Below are positions 1-5,067 of a stretch of 5,067 nt of DNA, piece after piece (the first letter of the stretch is position 1; the number at the start of each line of letters is the position of its first letter). The position numbers and the translations under genes were made by a program. The notes beneath the pieces are model-generated. The model saw only the letters and a list, made by a program, of their open reading frames with translations, ran no database searches and was not told the DNA's origin. The DNA is from Thermoplasmata archaeon (lineage in GTDB: Archaea > Thermoplasmatota > E2 > UBA202 > JdFR-43). Location: assembly GCA_021162305.1 (NCBI GenBank), contig JAGGYX010000118.1:1-5067 (forward strand), read 5' to 3'.

Positions 1-1
1 A

Positions 2-292
2 GATATAAATAGATACGGTGTTTATGTAAAGCATCTGGTTGATTTGACGCCGTCATTTGACAAAGTCATTACAAATAAAAAAGTCATTAGGGAAATTTTT
101 GAAAGGGAAGGATATGAAGTTATTTCAACACCTTTGTATAAAAGAAAGGAATATAGGGGCGAGGTAATAAGAAAAAGAATAGCAAAAAAAATGCCATGGG
201 AGCATCTCGTGCCAAAAAGTGTGGCAGAATACATTAAAAAAATAAAAGGCGTGGAGCGCATACATGCCATATTCAATGCGAAAGATTTTTAA
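2..292 (+). CDS. nadM: Nicotinamide-nucleotide adenylyltransferase, archaeal NadM type (C-terminal part, 5' end outside window)
   Basis: The enzyme joins NMN to the AMP part of ATP to make NAD+, in the cytoplasm. The frame is open from base 2, with no start inside the window, and ends at TAA 290-292, giving 96 visible residues. These match, as I recall them, the C-terminal halves of the Methanocaldococcus and Methanothermobacter enzymes: DINRYGVYVKHLVDLTPSFD lines up with the stretch ending LTPPFD, then come REGYEV, an R-K-E-Y segment, WEHLVPKSV and IKGVERI. A TTG at 44 could be read as a start but lies inside this conserved stretch, so it is not the true one. The nucleotide-binding motif usually written SGTxIR reads RGEVIR here (about bases 158-175), so the usual Ser and Thr are replaced. 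The N-terminal nucleotide-binding fold with its HxGH-type motif must lie upstream. The family call is confident; the effect of the motif change is not known. Confidence 0.9.
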   Translation, partial: DINRYGVYVKHLVDLTPSFDKVITNKKVIREIFEREGYEVISTPLYKRKEYRGEVIRKRIAKKMPWEHLVPKSVAEYIKKIKGVERIHAIFNAKDF

Positions 293-310
293 AATGATAT
301 AAAAATATTG

Positions 311-326
311 CCGAAAACTTTATATA
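311..326 (+). promoter_or_regulatory. BRE/TATA promoter of tfb
   Basis: The sequence CCGAAAAC (311-318) is followed directly by TTTATATA (319-326). This is a purine/A-rich BRE-like element next to a strong archaeal TATA box. Transcription would be expected to start about 25 bases downstream of the box centre, near 346-349. That leaves a leader of roughly 17-20 bases that contains the Shine-Dalgarno site of tfb. The box lies in the gap between nadM and tfb, so tfb-rlmE is probably its own transcription unit. Confidence 0.75.
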
Positions 327-352
327 CCATAATCTCTTTCATTCAAGGCTTT

Positions 353-359
353 GAGAGGT
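353..359 (+). promoter_or_regulatory. Shine-Dalgarno site that fixes the tfb start
   Basis: GAGAGGT lies six bases before ATG 366 and is complementary to the usual archaeal 16S rRNA tail. It favours ATG 366 over the in-frame TTG at 351, which would sit almost at the predicted transcript start and has no ribosome site of its own. Confidence 0.7.
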
Positions 360-365
360 TATAAA

Positions 366-1301
366 ATGGTTAAGAAAAAAAGAGCTGAAATTGAGGAGAT
401 TAAGGCATGTCCAGAATGTGGTTCAACACGCCTTATCTGGGATTATGAAAGAGGCGAGCTTATATGCCAAGATTGCGGGCTGGTTATAGATGATACATAT
501 ATTGATCAGGGCCCAGAATGGCGTGCTTTTGACCCTGAGCAGCGCGAAAAAAGAGCAAGAACAGGAGCTCCTCTTGATTACACAGCGCCAGATAAAGGAC
601 TCAGCACAATGATAGGATGGAAAAATAAAGATAGTTATGGAAAATCAATTCCAACAAGAAATAGAGCACAATTGTATCGCCTAAGAAAATGGCAACGTCG
701 CATAAGAGTTGGTGGAGCAAGTGAGCGTAGCTTGGCTCCCGCATTGTCCGAGCTTGACAGAATCGCTTCCGATATGGGATTGCCAAGAAATGTTAGAGAA
801 GCTGCAGCAATGATTTATAGAAGAGCTATAGAAAAGAATTTGATTAGAGGAAGAAGCATCGAGGGCGTTACAGCAGCTTCCGTATATGCAGCCTGCCGCC
901 AGACAGGTGTGCCTCATACCCTTGACGAGGTAGCAGATTCATCAAAAGTGGATAGAAAGGAAATAGGAAGAACATACCGCTTTCTTGCAAGAGAACTTGG
1001 ATTAAAACTTATGCCTACCTCGCCTCAGGATTATATTGAGCGTTTCTGCAGCGAACTTGGACTTAGCGAGGATACAAAAACAAAAGCTTTGGAAATTCTA
1101 AGGCAGGCTGAAGAAAAAGAGCTTACCAGTGGGCGCGGACCAACAGGTGTGGCTGCAGCAGCTATATACATCGCTTCTATACTCTGCGGGGAGAGAAGAA
1201 CACAACGTGAAGTTGCGGATGTTGCTGGCGTAACAGAAGTTACAATAAGGAATCGCTATAAGGAGCTTGCCGAGCAACTTGACTTAGATGTAGTTCTATG
1301 A
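366..1301 (+). CDS. tfb: Transcription initiation factor B (TFB, archaeal TFIIB)
   Basis: TFB bridges TBP on the TATA box and RNA polymerase; it recognises the BRE and helps open the promoter. The protein has 311 residues, a normal TFB length. An N-terminal zinc ribbon uses C15, C18, C34 and C37 (CPEC...CQDC). The B-reader/linker region follows, with DQGPEWRAF (47-55) and the RTGAP...DKGLSTMIG segment (65-84). Two cyclin-like repeats occupy about 112-205 and 212-300. The second ends in a helix-turn-helix (about 277-297, [20 protein letters not shown]), the part that contacts the BRE in this family. ATG 366 is chosen because of the Shine-Dalgarno site six bases upstream. The stop overlaps the rlmE start in ATGA, so the two are probably co-transcribed and translationally coupled. 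No key residue is missing, and it appears to be a standard functional TFB. Whether the genome has other TFB copies cannot be told. Confidence 0.97.
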   Translation: MVKKKRAEIEEIKACPECGSTRLIWDYERGELICQDCGLVIDDTYIDQGPEWRAFDPEQREKRARTGAPLDYTAPDKGLSTMIGWKNKDSYGKSIPTRNRAQLYRLRKWQRRIRVGGASERSLAPALSELDRIASDMGLPRNVREAAAMIYRRAIEKNLIRGRSIEGVTAASVYAACRQTGVPHTLDEVADSSKVDRKEIGRTYRFLARELGLKLMPTSPQDYIERFCSELGLSEDTKTKALEILRQAEEKELTSGRGPTGVAAAAIYIASILCGERRTQREVADVAGVTEVTIRNRYKELAEQLDLDVVL

Positions 1302-1888
1302 CAAGATGGTATCAGGAAAAGAAAAGAGACCATTATTATAAGGAAGCAAAAAAGCAGGGTTACAGAGCTCGCTCCTCTTTCAAATTAATTCAGATAAATA
1401 ATCGTTATAGAGTGCTGAAAAAAGGCGGCACATTTATTGACCTCGGGGCTTCGCCAGGCGGCTGGAGCCAGGTGGCAGCAAGATATGGAAAAGTTGTGGC
1501 TGTTGATTTGCTTCCAATGCAGCCATTGGATAATGTCATTTTCATACAGGGAGACATAACTAAAGAGGAAACGATAGAGAAAATAAAAGGGCATGTTAGC
1601 GAGGTAGATGCAGTTATATCTGATGCCTCACCCAACATAAGTGGAAACTATACAATGGATCAGGCAAGGAGTGTGTGGATATGCGAGAATGCCCTGAAAA
1701 TTGCGGAGGAATTTTTGAAGGGAGGAGGAAACTTTGTTTGCAAAATTTTTGAAGGCGAGGATTATCCTTCATTTTTAAATAAAGTGAGACAGAAATTCAG
1801 GATGGTGAAACCCCATGCTCCAAAAGCGAGCAGAAAGAAAAGCAGCGAGATATATATTGTGGCAAAGGGCTATATAAAAGAGAGATAG
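1298..1888 (+). CDS. rlmE: 23S rRNA (uridine-2'-O-)-methyltransferase RlmE/FtsJ family
   Basis: The enzyme uses S-adenosylmethionine to methylate a ribose 2'-OH in the 23S rRNA A-loop (Um2552 in E. coli numbering), a late step in large-subunit assembly. The 196 residues are close to the roughly 209 of E. coli RlmE. The SAM-binding motif [13 protein letters not shown] is at 48-60. The K-D-K-E catalytic tetrad is present as K29 (SSFKL), D109 (ISDASPN), K149 (CKIFEG) and E184 (SEIYIVAKG). The N-terminal [10 protein letters not shown] stretch is typical of the family. I see no C-terminal TRAM domain, which some archaeal homologues carry. The start ATG overlaps the tfb stop by four bases and has no Shine-Dalgarno site of its own, which points to coupled translation from tfb. 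The family assignment is secure; the exact rRNA site is inferred from bacterial members. Confidence 0.94.
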   Translation: MTRWYQEKKRDHYYKEAKKQGYRARSSFKLIQINNRYRVLKKGGTFIDLGASPGGWSQVAARYGKVVAVDLLPMQPLDNVIFIQGDITKEETIEKIKGHVSEVDAVISDASPNISGNYTMDQARSVWICENALKIAEEFLKGGGNFVCKIFEGEDYPSFLNKVRQKFRMVKPHAPKASRKKSSEIYIVAKGYIKER

Positions 1889-1898
1889 TTTTTTAATT
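1871..1898 (+). promoter_or_regulatory. Probable promoter region of the zinc finger-hutH-repair operon (two candidate TATA boxes)
   Basis: TATATAAA at 1871-1878 lies inside the last codons of rlmE and would place a transcript start near 1900, about 19 bases before the next gene. A second T/A-rich element, TTTTTTAATT at 1889-1898, is centred about 25 bases before ATG 1919 and would give a leaderless transcript. No Shine-Dalgarno site precedes ATG 1919, which fits the leaderless option but does not prove it. The six-T run at 1889-1894, just after the rlmE stop, could also act as an archaeal oligo-T terminator for tfb-rlmE. Confidence 0.5.
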
Positions 1899-1899
1899 C

Positions 1900-1911
1900 G
1901 GAATTAATTCC
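1900..1911. promoter_or_regulatory. Perfect 12-base palindrome, possible operator
   Basis: GGAATTAATTCC reads identically on both strands. It lies between the candidate TATA boxes and ATG 1919, overlapping the start point predicted from TATATAAA. A dimeric repressor bound here could block initiation, but no regulator gene is visible and A/T-rich palindromes of this size can occur by chance. Confidence 0.35.
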
Positions 1912-1918
1912 AGAATAA

Positions 1919-2389
1919 ATGGAATATGAAATGTGTCCATATTGCGGAAAGGAAGTTGAATCCAATGAATTATATGAGCATATGATTACAGAGCATATGA
2001 ATGAAATAAGGAAAGAAGAATTTATCATGCTTGATGAAATGAAACAGCAGCATTATGAGCTATTACTTGATTTAAAAAGAAATCATCCCTCCATATTTGT
2101 AAAATTTATTGAGGAGCTGGCAGAAGAAGAAAATGAAAAGATAAAAATACTCTGCATGAAAGAGCTTATTTCAATGCGGGAATTTGAAAAAGGAGAAAAG
2201 TTATTTAGAGAGCTAATATCAAAAAATAATAAAAAGGAGATATGGCTGGAATACATAATAATGCTTAACAAAAAAGGAAAATATGAAAAAAGCATTGAAA
2301 CATGTTTGCAAGCCATGAAAATTTTTGATGATGAGGAATTTCAGGCAAGAATGAAGCGAATCATAGAAAAAGCGAGGGCGAGATTATGA
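1919..2389 (+). CDS. Hypothetical protein with N-terminal C2H2-type zinc finger and TPR-like helices
   Basis: I do not recognise this as a named family. The 156 residues begin with a zinc-finger pattern, C6-x2-C9-x11-H21-x4-H26 (CPYCGKE...LYEHMITEH), of the C2H2 type found in some small archaeal proteins. The rest is predicted helical and highly charged. Two degenerate helix-turn-helix units resemble tetratricopeptide repeats: about 75-102 (REFEKGEKLFRELI) and about 106-137 (W109, then KKGKYEKSIETCLQAMKIFDD, with G120, Y122 and A132 near TPR consensus positions). There is no signal peptide or membrane segment, so it is probably cytoplasmic. It heads a tight operon, and its TGA overlaps the hutH ATG by four bases. 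A role as an adaptor or regulator binding nucleic acid or protein is possible, but this is inference from the domains. ATG 1919 is the first start after rlmE; ATG 1931, four codons later, immediately precedes C6 and is less likely. Confidence 0.85.
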   Translation: MEYEMCPYCGKEVESNELYEHMITEHMNEIRKEEFIMLDEMKQQHYELLLDLKRNHPSIFVKFIEELAEEENEKIKILCMKELISMREFEKGEKLFRELISKNNKKEIWLEYIIMLNKKGKYEKSIETCLQAMKIFDDEEFQARMKRIIEKARARL

Positions 2390-3897
2390 TAACCTTAGAT
2401 GGAGAGGGCTTGGGCATAAAAGATGTGATAAAAGTTGCAAGATATGGAGAAATTGTTGAGATAGATGAGAATGCTCTAAAAAAGGTGAAAAAATCCAGAA
2501 AAACAATAGAAGAGATGCTCCAAAAAGAAAAGCCAATATATGGCGTGAATACAGGCTTTGGAGAACTTGCCAAGGTAAAAATAGAGAAAAACGAGATAAA
2601 AAAATTGCAATATAATCTAATCAGAAGCCACGCGTGCGGCGTTGGCGAGGCTCTGCCAGAAGAAATCGTTAGAGCAATGTTGCTTCTCCGTCTCAATTCA
2701 TTGCTTAAAGGTTATTCAGGCGTCAGAGGCGAGATTGCGGAAAAGCTGTGTGAGGCTTTGAATAAAAAGTTTTATCCCTTTGTGCCGTCTCAGGGTTCTG
2801 TTGGAGCAAGCGGCGATTTGGTTCCTCTTGCCCACATTGCATTGGCACTGATTGGAGAGGGTGAGGCTTTTTATCAAGGCAAAAAACTTTCCTCCATAGA
2901 TGTTTTGAAAAAAATTGGTATTGAGCCTTTAGAACTTGAGGCAAAAGAAGGTATAGCTTTGATAAATGGGACGCAATATATGGCAGCAGTAGCAACTCTT
3001 TCATTTCATGATTCATTGAATCTTTTGAAAAATGCCATGGTGGCAGGAGCAATGAGTTTGCAGGCTTTAAAAGGAACAAATAAAGCTTTTTATGAAGGCG
3101 TGGGCAGAGCAAGACCCTATGAGGGACAAATTAAAGTGGCAGAGATTTTGAGAAAACTGACAGAAGGAAGTAAAATAATTGAAAAGTATGGCAATGAAAG
3201 AGTTCAGGATGCATACACATTGCGATGTATGCCACAGGTTTTTGGAGCAATATTTGAATCATTGAAATTCATTGAAAAAATTTTGGGCATAGAGATAAAT
3301 TCTGCAACAGATAATCCATTAATTTTTGATAATGATGTGATTTCATGCGGAAATTTCCATGGAGAACCTGTTGCCATAGCTCTGGACTTGCTCAACATAA
3401 TTTTAACAAAAATGGCAAGCTTTTCAGAACGCAGAATAGCCCGCCTTATAGATGAAAAACTTTCCATGCTACCGCCTTTTTTAAGTTATAAGCCTGGTAT
3501 AAATTCTGGAGCAATGATTTTGCAATATGTTGCTGCCTCTTTAACAAGTGAGAATAAAAGCCTTGCATATCCTGCAAGCGTCGATTCTATACCGACTTCT
3601 GCAAACCAAGAAGATTACCAATCGATGGGCAGCGTTGGAGCAAGAAAAGTATTACAAATATTGAAAAATAGCGAGAAAGTTATAGCAATAGAATTTATAA
3701 CAGCAAGTCAAGCCATAGAATTTATAAAGGAAGAGCCAAGCATGGCTATAAGTAAAGCTTATGAAATAATAAGGAGAAATGTGGAAAGAATAGAGGAAGA
3801 CAGACCAATGTACCAAGAAATTGAAAAGATTGCAAATTTAATTCGTAATGGAGGCATAATAAAAGAAGTTGAAAAAATTGTAAGCATGGGAATTTAA
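2386..3897 (+). CDS. hutH: Histidine ammonia-lyase (MIO-dependent)
   Basis: The enzyme removes ammonia from L-histidine to give trans-urocanate, the first step of histidine degradation. The length of 503 residues is normal. The A141-S142-G143 triad inside GSVGASGDLVPLAH can cyclise to the electrophilic MIO cofactor. Residues matching the Pseudomonas putida active site are visible: Y52 (YGVNTGFG), H82 (SHACGVG), N194 (INGTQ), Q274, Y277 and R280 (VQDAYTLRCMPQ), F324 (GNFHGEP) and E409 (NQED). H82 and E409 favour histidine over phenylalanine or tyrosine as substrate. One difference is the motif NQEDYQSMG, where bacterial enzymes I recall read NQEDHVSMG. The gene overlaps the zinc-finger gene by four bases and is followed one base later by the repair fusion; no hutU, hutI or hutG lies in the window. 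An aminomutase is a less likely alternative. Confidence 0.93.
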   Translation: MITLDGEGLGIKDVIKVARYGEIVEIDENALKKVKKSRKTIEEMLQKEKPIYGVNTGFGELAKVKIEKNEIKKLQYNLIRSHACGVGEALPEEIVRAMLLLRLNSLLKGYSGVRGEIAEKLCEALNKKFYPFVPSQGSVGASGDLVPLAHIALALIGEGEAFYQGKKLSSIDVLKKIGIEPLELEAKEGIALINGTQYMAAVATLSFHDSLNLLKNAMVAGAMSLQALKGTNKAFYEGVGRARPYEGQIKVAEILRKLTEGSKIIEKYGNERVQDAYTLRCMPQVFGAIFESLKFIEKILGIEINSATDNPLIFDNDVISCGNFHGEPVAIALDLLNIILTKMASFSERRIARLIDEKLSMLPPFLSYKPGINSGAMILQYVAASLTSENKSLAYPASVDSIPTSANQEDYQSMGSVGARKVLQILKNSEKVIAIEFITASQAIEFIKEEPSMAISKAYEIIRRNVERIEEDRPMYQEIEKIANLIRNGGIIKEVEKIVSMGI

Positions 3898-3898
3898 A

Positions 3899-4792
3899 AT
3901 GGATTTGTATAAGGAAACATATAAGCTGACAAAACAAATTCCTCGCGGTATGGTATCAACATATGGAGCAATCGCCCTTGCTTTAGGAGATAAAATTGCC
4001 TCTCGCGCCGTCGGCGTGATGCTGAATCAGAATCCATATAAGGATGTGCCGTGTTATCGTGTTATCCATTCAGATGGAAGAATAGGAGGCTATGCTTCTG
4101 GCATAGATAAAAAAATTGAATTGCTCAAAAAAGATGGAATTGAAATTAAAAATGGGAGAATAGACTTAAAAAAATATTTTTTTGGTGATTTTGAAACAAG
4201 TCATCCATTAAAAAAATTAAGGGAGGAGCAGGAAAAGCTGAAAAGCAAGGTTGAAATAAAAGGAGATGTTGAACTGGAGACTATTGCAGGTGTGGATGTA
4301 TCCTATGGAAAAAAATATGCTCATGGAGCATACATTGAGCTTGATAAAAATGGAAATATTGTTAAAAAGAAAGTAGCCAAGAAAAAAATAACTTTTCCAT
4401 ATATACCAACATATCTTGCATATCGTGAATTGCCCATATTGAATGAACTGATAAAAGGGGAAAAACCGAGTGTGGTTATGGTAGATGGAAATGGCTTGCT
4501 CCATCCCCGCCTTTTTGGTCTTGCATGTCATTTTGGTGTTGTGAATGATATTGCAACGATAGGAATAGCAAAAAAATTGTTGACTGGAAGCGTTATTAAA
4601 AATGATGTTTTCATTGGAGATAAAAAGATTGGAAAGAAACTTGGGAAAATTTATATTTCGCCCGGAAATAAGATAAGCATTGAAAAAGCATATGAAATAA
4701 CAAAGAAATTTATGAAATATAGCATTCCAGAGCCAGTAAGGCTTGCTCATATTTTGGCTAATGAGGAGAGGAGAAAGGGAAAAGAAGGTTAA
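3899..4792 (+). CDS. nfi: Fused O6-alkylguanine-DNA alkyltransferase (C-terminal domain) and endonuclease V
   Basis: This is a two-domain DNA repair protein of 297 residues. Residues 1 to about 93 are the DNA-binding/active-site domain of O6-alkylguanine-DNA alkyltransferase: recognition helix with the likely arginine finger R36 (SRAVG), N45-P46, and P51-C52-Y53-R54-V55 with acceptor cysteine C52. The usual N-terminal alkyltransferase domain is absent. From about 100 to the end is endonuclease V, which cuts one base 3' of hypoxanthine (deaminated adenine). Its metal-binding residues are D133 (AGVDVSY), E177 (AYRELP) and D196 (VDGNG), with wedge tyrosine Y168 (PYIP), H202 (LHPR), IGIAKKLLTG (222-230) and H284 (PVRLAH). 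A protein of this architecture from Ferroplasma acidarmanus was shown to have both activities (established knowledge, from memory). In the active-site motif His is replaced by Tyr (PCYR, not PCHR). Cys is kept, so it is not a PWHR alkyltransferase-like protein. Only one base separates it from hutH, with no clear Shine-Dalgarno site, so it is probably co-transcribed. Confidence 0.94.
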   Translation: MDLYKETYKLTKQIPRGMVSTYGAIALALGDKIASRAVGVMLNQNPYKDVPCYRVIHSDGRIGGYASGIDKKIELLKKDGIEIKNGRIDLKKYFFGDFETSHPLKKLREEQEKLKSKVEIKGDVELETIAGVDVSYGKKYAHGAYIELDKNGNIVKKKVAKKKITFPYIPTYLAYRELPILNELIKGEKPSVVMVDGNGLLHPRLFGLACHFGVVNDIATIGIAKKLLTGSVIKNDVFIGDKKIGKKLGKIYISPGNKISIEKAYEITKKFMKYSIPEPVRLAHILANEERRKGKEG

Positions 4793-4793
4793 A

Positions 4794-4802
4794 TTTTTAT
4801 AA
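4794..4802 (+). promoter_or_regulatory. TATA-like element before the exported-protein gene
   Basis: TTTTTATAA begins just after the stop of the repair gene. Its centre is about 18 bases before ATG 4816, too close for that codon, but about 24 bases before the in-frame ATG 4822. This spacing suits a leaderless transcript starting at 4822. The five-T run could also help end the upstream transcript. Confidence 0.45.
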
Positions 4803-4815
4803 GACTAAACATTTT

Positions 4816-5067
4816 ATGATTATGAGATGGTTAATCTCCCTGCTCATTGTATTTTCTCTTGTTGTTCTACCATTCAATAACATTGCTGCAAAAGGTGGCC
4901 ACGAGAATAATTTTTTTGTGAGAAAAGGATATAGAATAAAATTTGATGCCCCTCAAAGAATACTTGACTGTGGTGTAACTGTTTACCTTTTTGAAGTAAA
5001 TTTTGAAAAAAATAGAAAAACACATCAGCAAGTTCTTGATACTATCACGGATGGGATTGCAAAATAT
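4816..5067 (+). CDS. Putative exported protein of unknown function (N-terminal part, 3' end outside window)
   Basis: The frame is open from ATG 4816 to the last base of the window, giving 84 residues without a stop. Residues 1-26 look like a Sec signal peptide: a short start with R4, a hydrophobic core WLISLLIVFSLVVLPF (5-20), then NNIAA followed by KGGHENN, with likely cleavage near residue 25. No cysteine follows the core, so a lipoprotein is unlikely; an uncleaved membrane anchor is the alternative. The visible mature part (KGYRIKFDAPQRILDCGVTV, then charged sequence with C52) matches no family I recognise. ATG 4822 (residue 3) may be the true start because the TATA-like element at 4794-4802 fits a leaderless transcript from there; no Shine-Dalgarno site is visible for either. 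It follows the repair gene by 23 bases and is probably a separate unit. Function is unknown. Confidence 0.7.
   Translation, partial: MIMRWLISLLIVFSLVVLPFNNIAAKGGHENNFFVRKGYRIKFDAPQRILDCGVTVYLFEVNFEKNRKTHQQVLDTITDGIAKY

Noticed and set aside
44..292. A complete 82-residue gene starting at TTG 44.
   Set aside because: The frame stays open to base 2 and the upstream residues also match NadM, so this is the tail of a longer gene.
351..365. In-frame TTG at 351 as the start of tfb, adding five residues.
   Set aside because: It lies almost at the predicted transcript start, has no ribosome site, and would overlap the GAGAGGT site that is well spaced from ATG 366.
2361..3112. Long open frames on the minus strand opposite hutH (about 2361-2696 and 2723-3112).
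   Set aside because: They lie wholly opposite a strongly conserved gene, have low-complexity Ser/Leu/Phe-rich translations and no recognisable motif; they are antisense shadows.
3899..4180. The alkyltransferase domain as an alkyltransferase-like (Atl) protein without acceptor activity.
   Set aside because: Atl proteins have Trp in place of the acceptor Cys (PWHR); here the Cys is present (PCYR).
4217..4750. A 177-residue minus-strand open frame opposite the endonuclease V domain.
   Set aside because: It is antisense to conserved catalytic motifs, and its Phe/Ile/Cys/Tyr-rich composition is what A/T-rich complements of Lys-rich genes produce.
1..5067. CRISPR array, insertion sequence, tRNA or other mobile or RNA element.
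   Set aside because: No regularly spaced repeats, terminal inverted repeats, transposase motifs or cloverleaf-like segments were seen, and almost all the sequence is explained by conserved genes.

Overview
The window looks archaeal, most likely a euryarchaeote of the Thermoplasmatota or a near relative. It carries a TFB-type transcription factor, an archaeal-type NMN adenylyltransferase tail, TATA-box promoters, and an O6-alkylguanine transferase/endonuclease V fusion, an architecture I recall as described from Ferroplasma acidarmanus. The lineage is an inference from gene content; no RNA gene or other lineage marker is present. The DNA is A+T-rich and arginine is mostly AGA. Every gene reads on the + strand and the gaps are short (the longest is about 73 bases), so no stretch over 300 bases lacks a gene.

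Layout. (1) Bases 2-292 are the C-terminal part of nadM, cut by the window edge. (2) A BRE/TATA promoter and a Shine-Dalgarno site lead into tfb (366-1301), which overlaps rlmE (1298-1888) by four bases. This pairs a general transcription factor with a 23S rRNA 2'-O-methyltransferase. (3) After a 30-base gap holding TATA-like sequences and a perfect 12-base palindrome, a second tightly packed unit begins. It contains a small C2H2-type zinc-finger protein with TPR-like helices (1919-2389), a complete histidine ammonia-lyase hutH (2386-3897, four-base overlap), and the alkyltransferase/endonuclease V fusion (3899-4792, one-base gap). (4) A TATA-like element at 4794-4802 precedes the start of a protein with an N-terminal signal peptide, which runs off the right edge.

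How the genes fit together. The left unit is core information processing. The right unit is a mixed cluster: a putative nucleic-acid- or protein-binding adaptor, an enzyme that removes ammonia from histidine, and a two-activity DNA repair protein for alkylated and deaminated bases. Nothing else of the histidine degradation pathway is in view, so the functional reason for this grouping is unknown.

I see no CRISPR array, transposon, tRNA, rRNA or clear new multi-gene system. The points most worth following are the repair fusion with its altered PCYR active-site motif, the zinc-finger/TPR gene at the head of the operon, and the palindrome at that operon's promoter.
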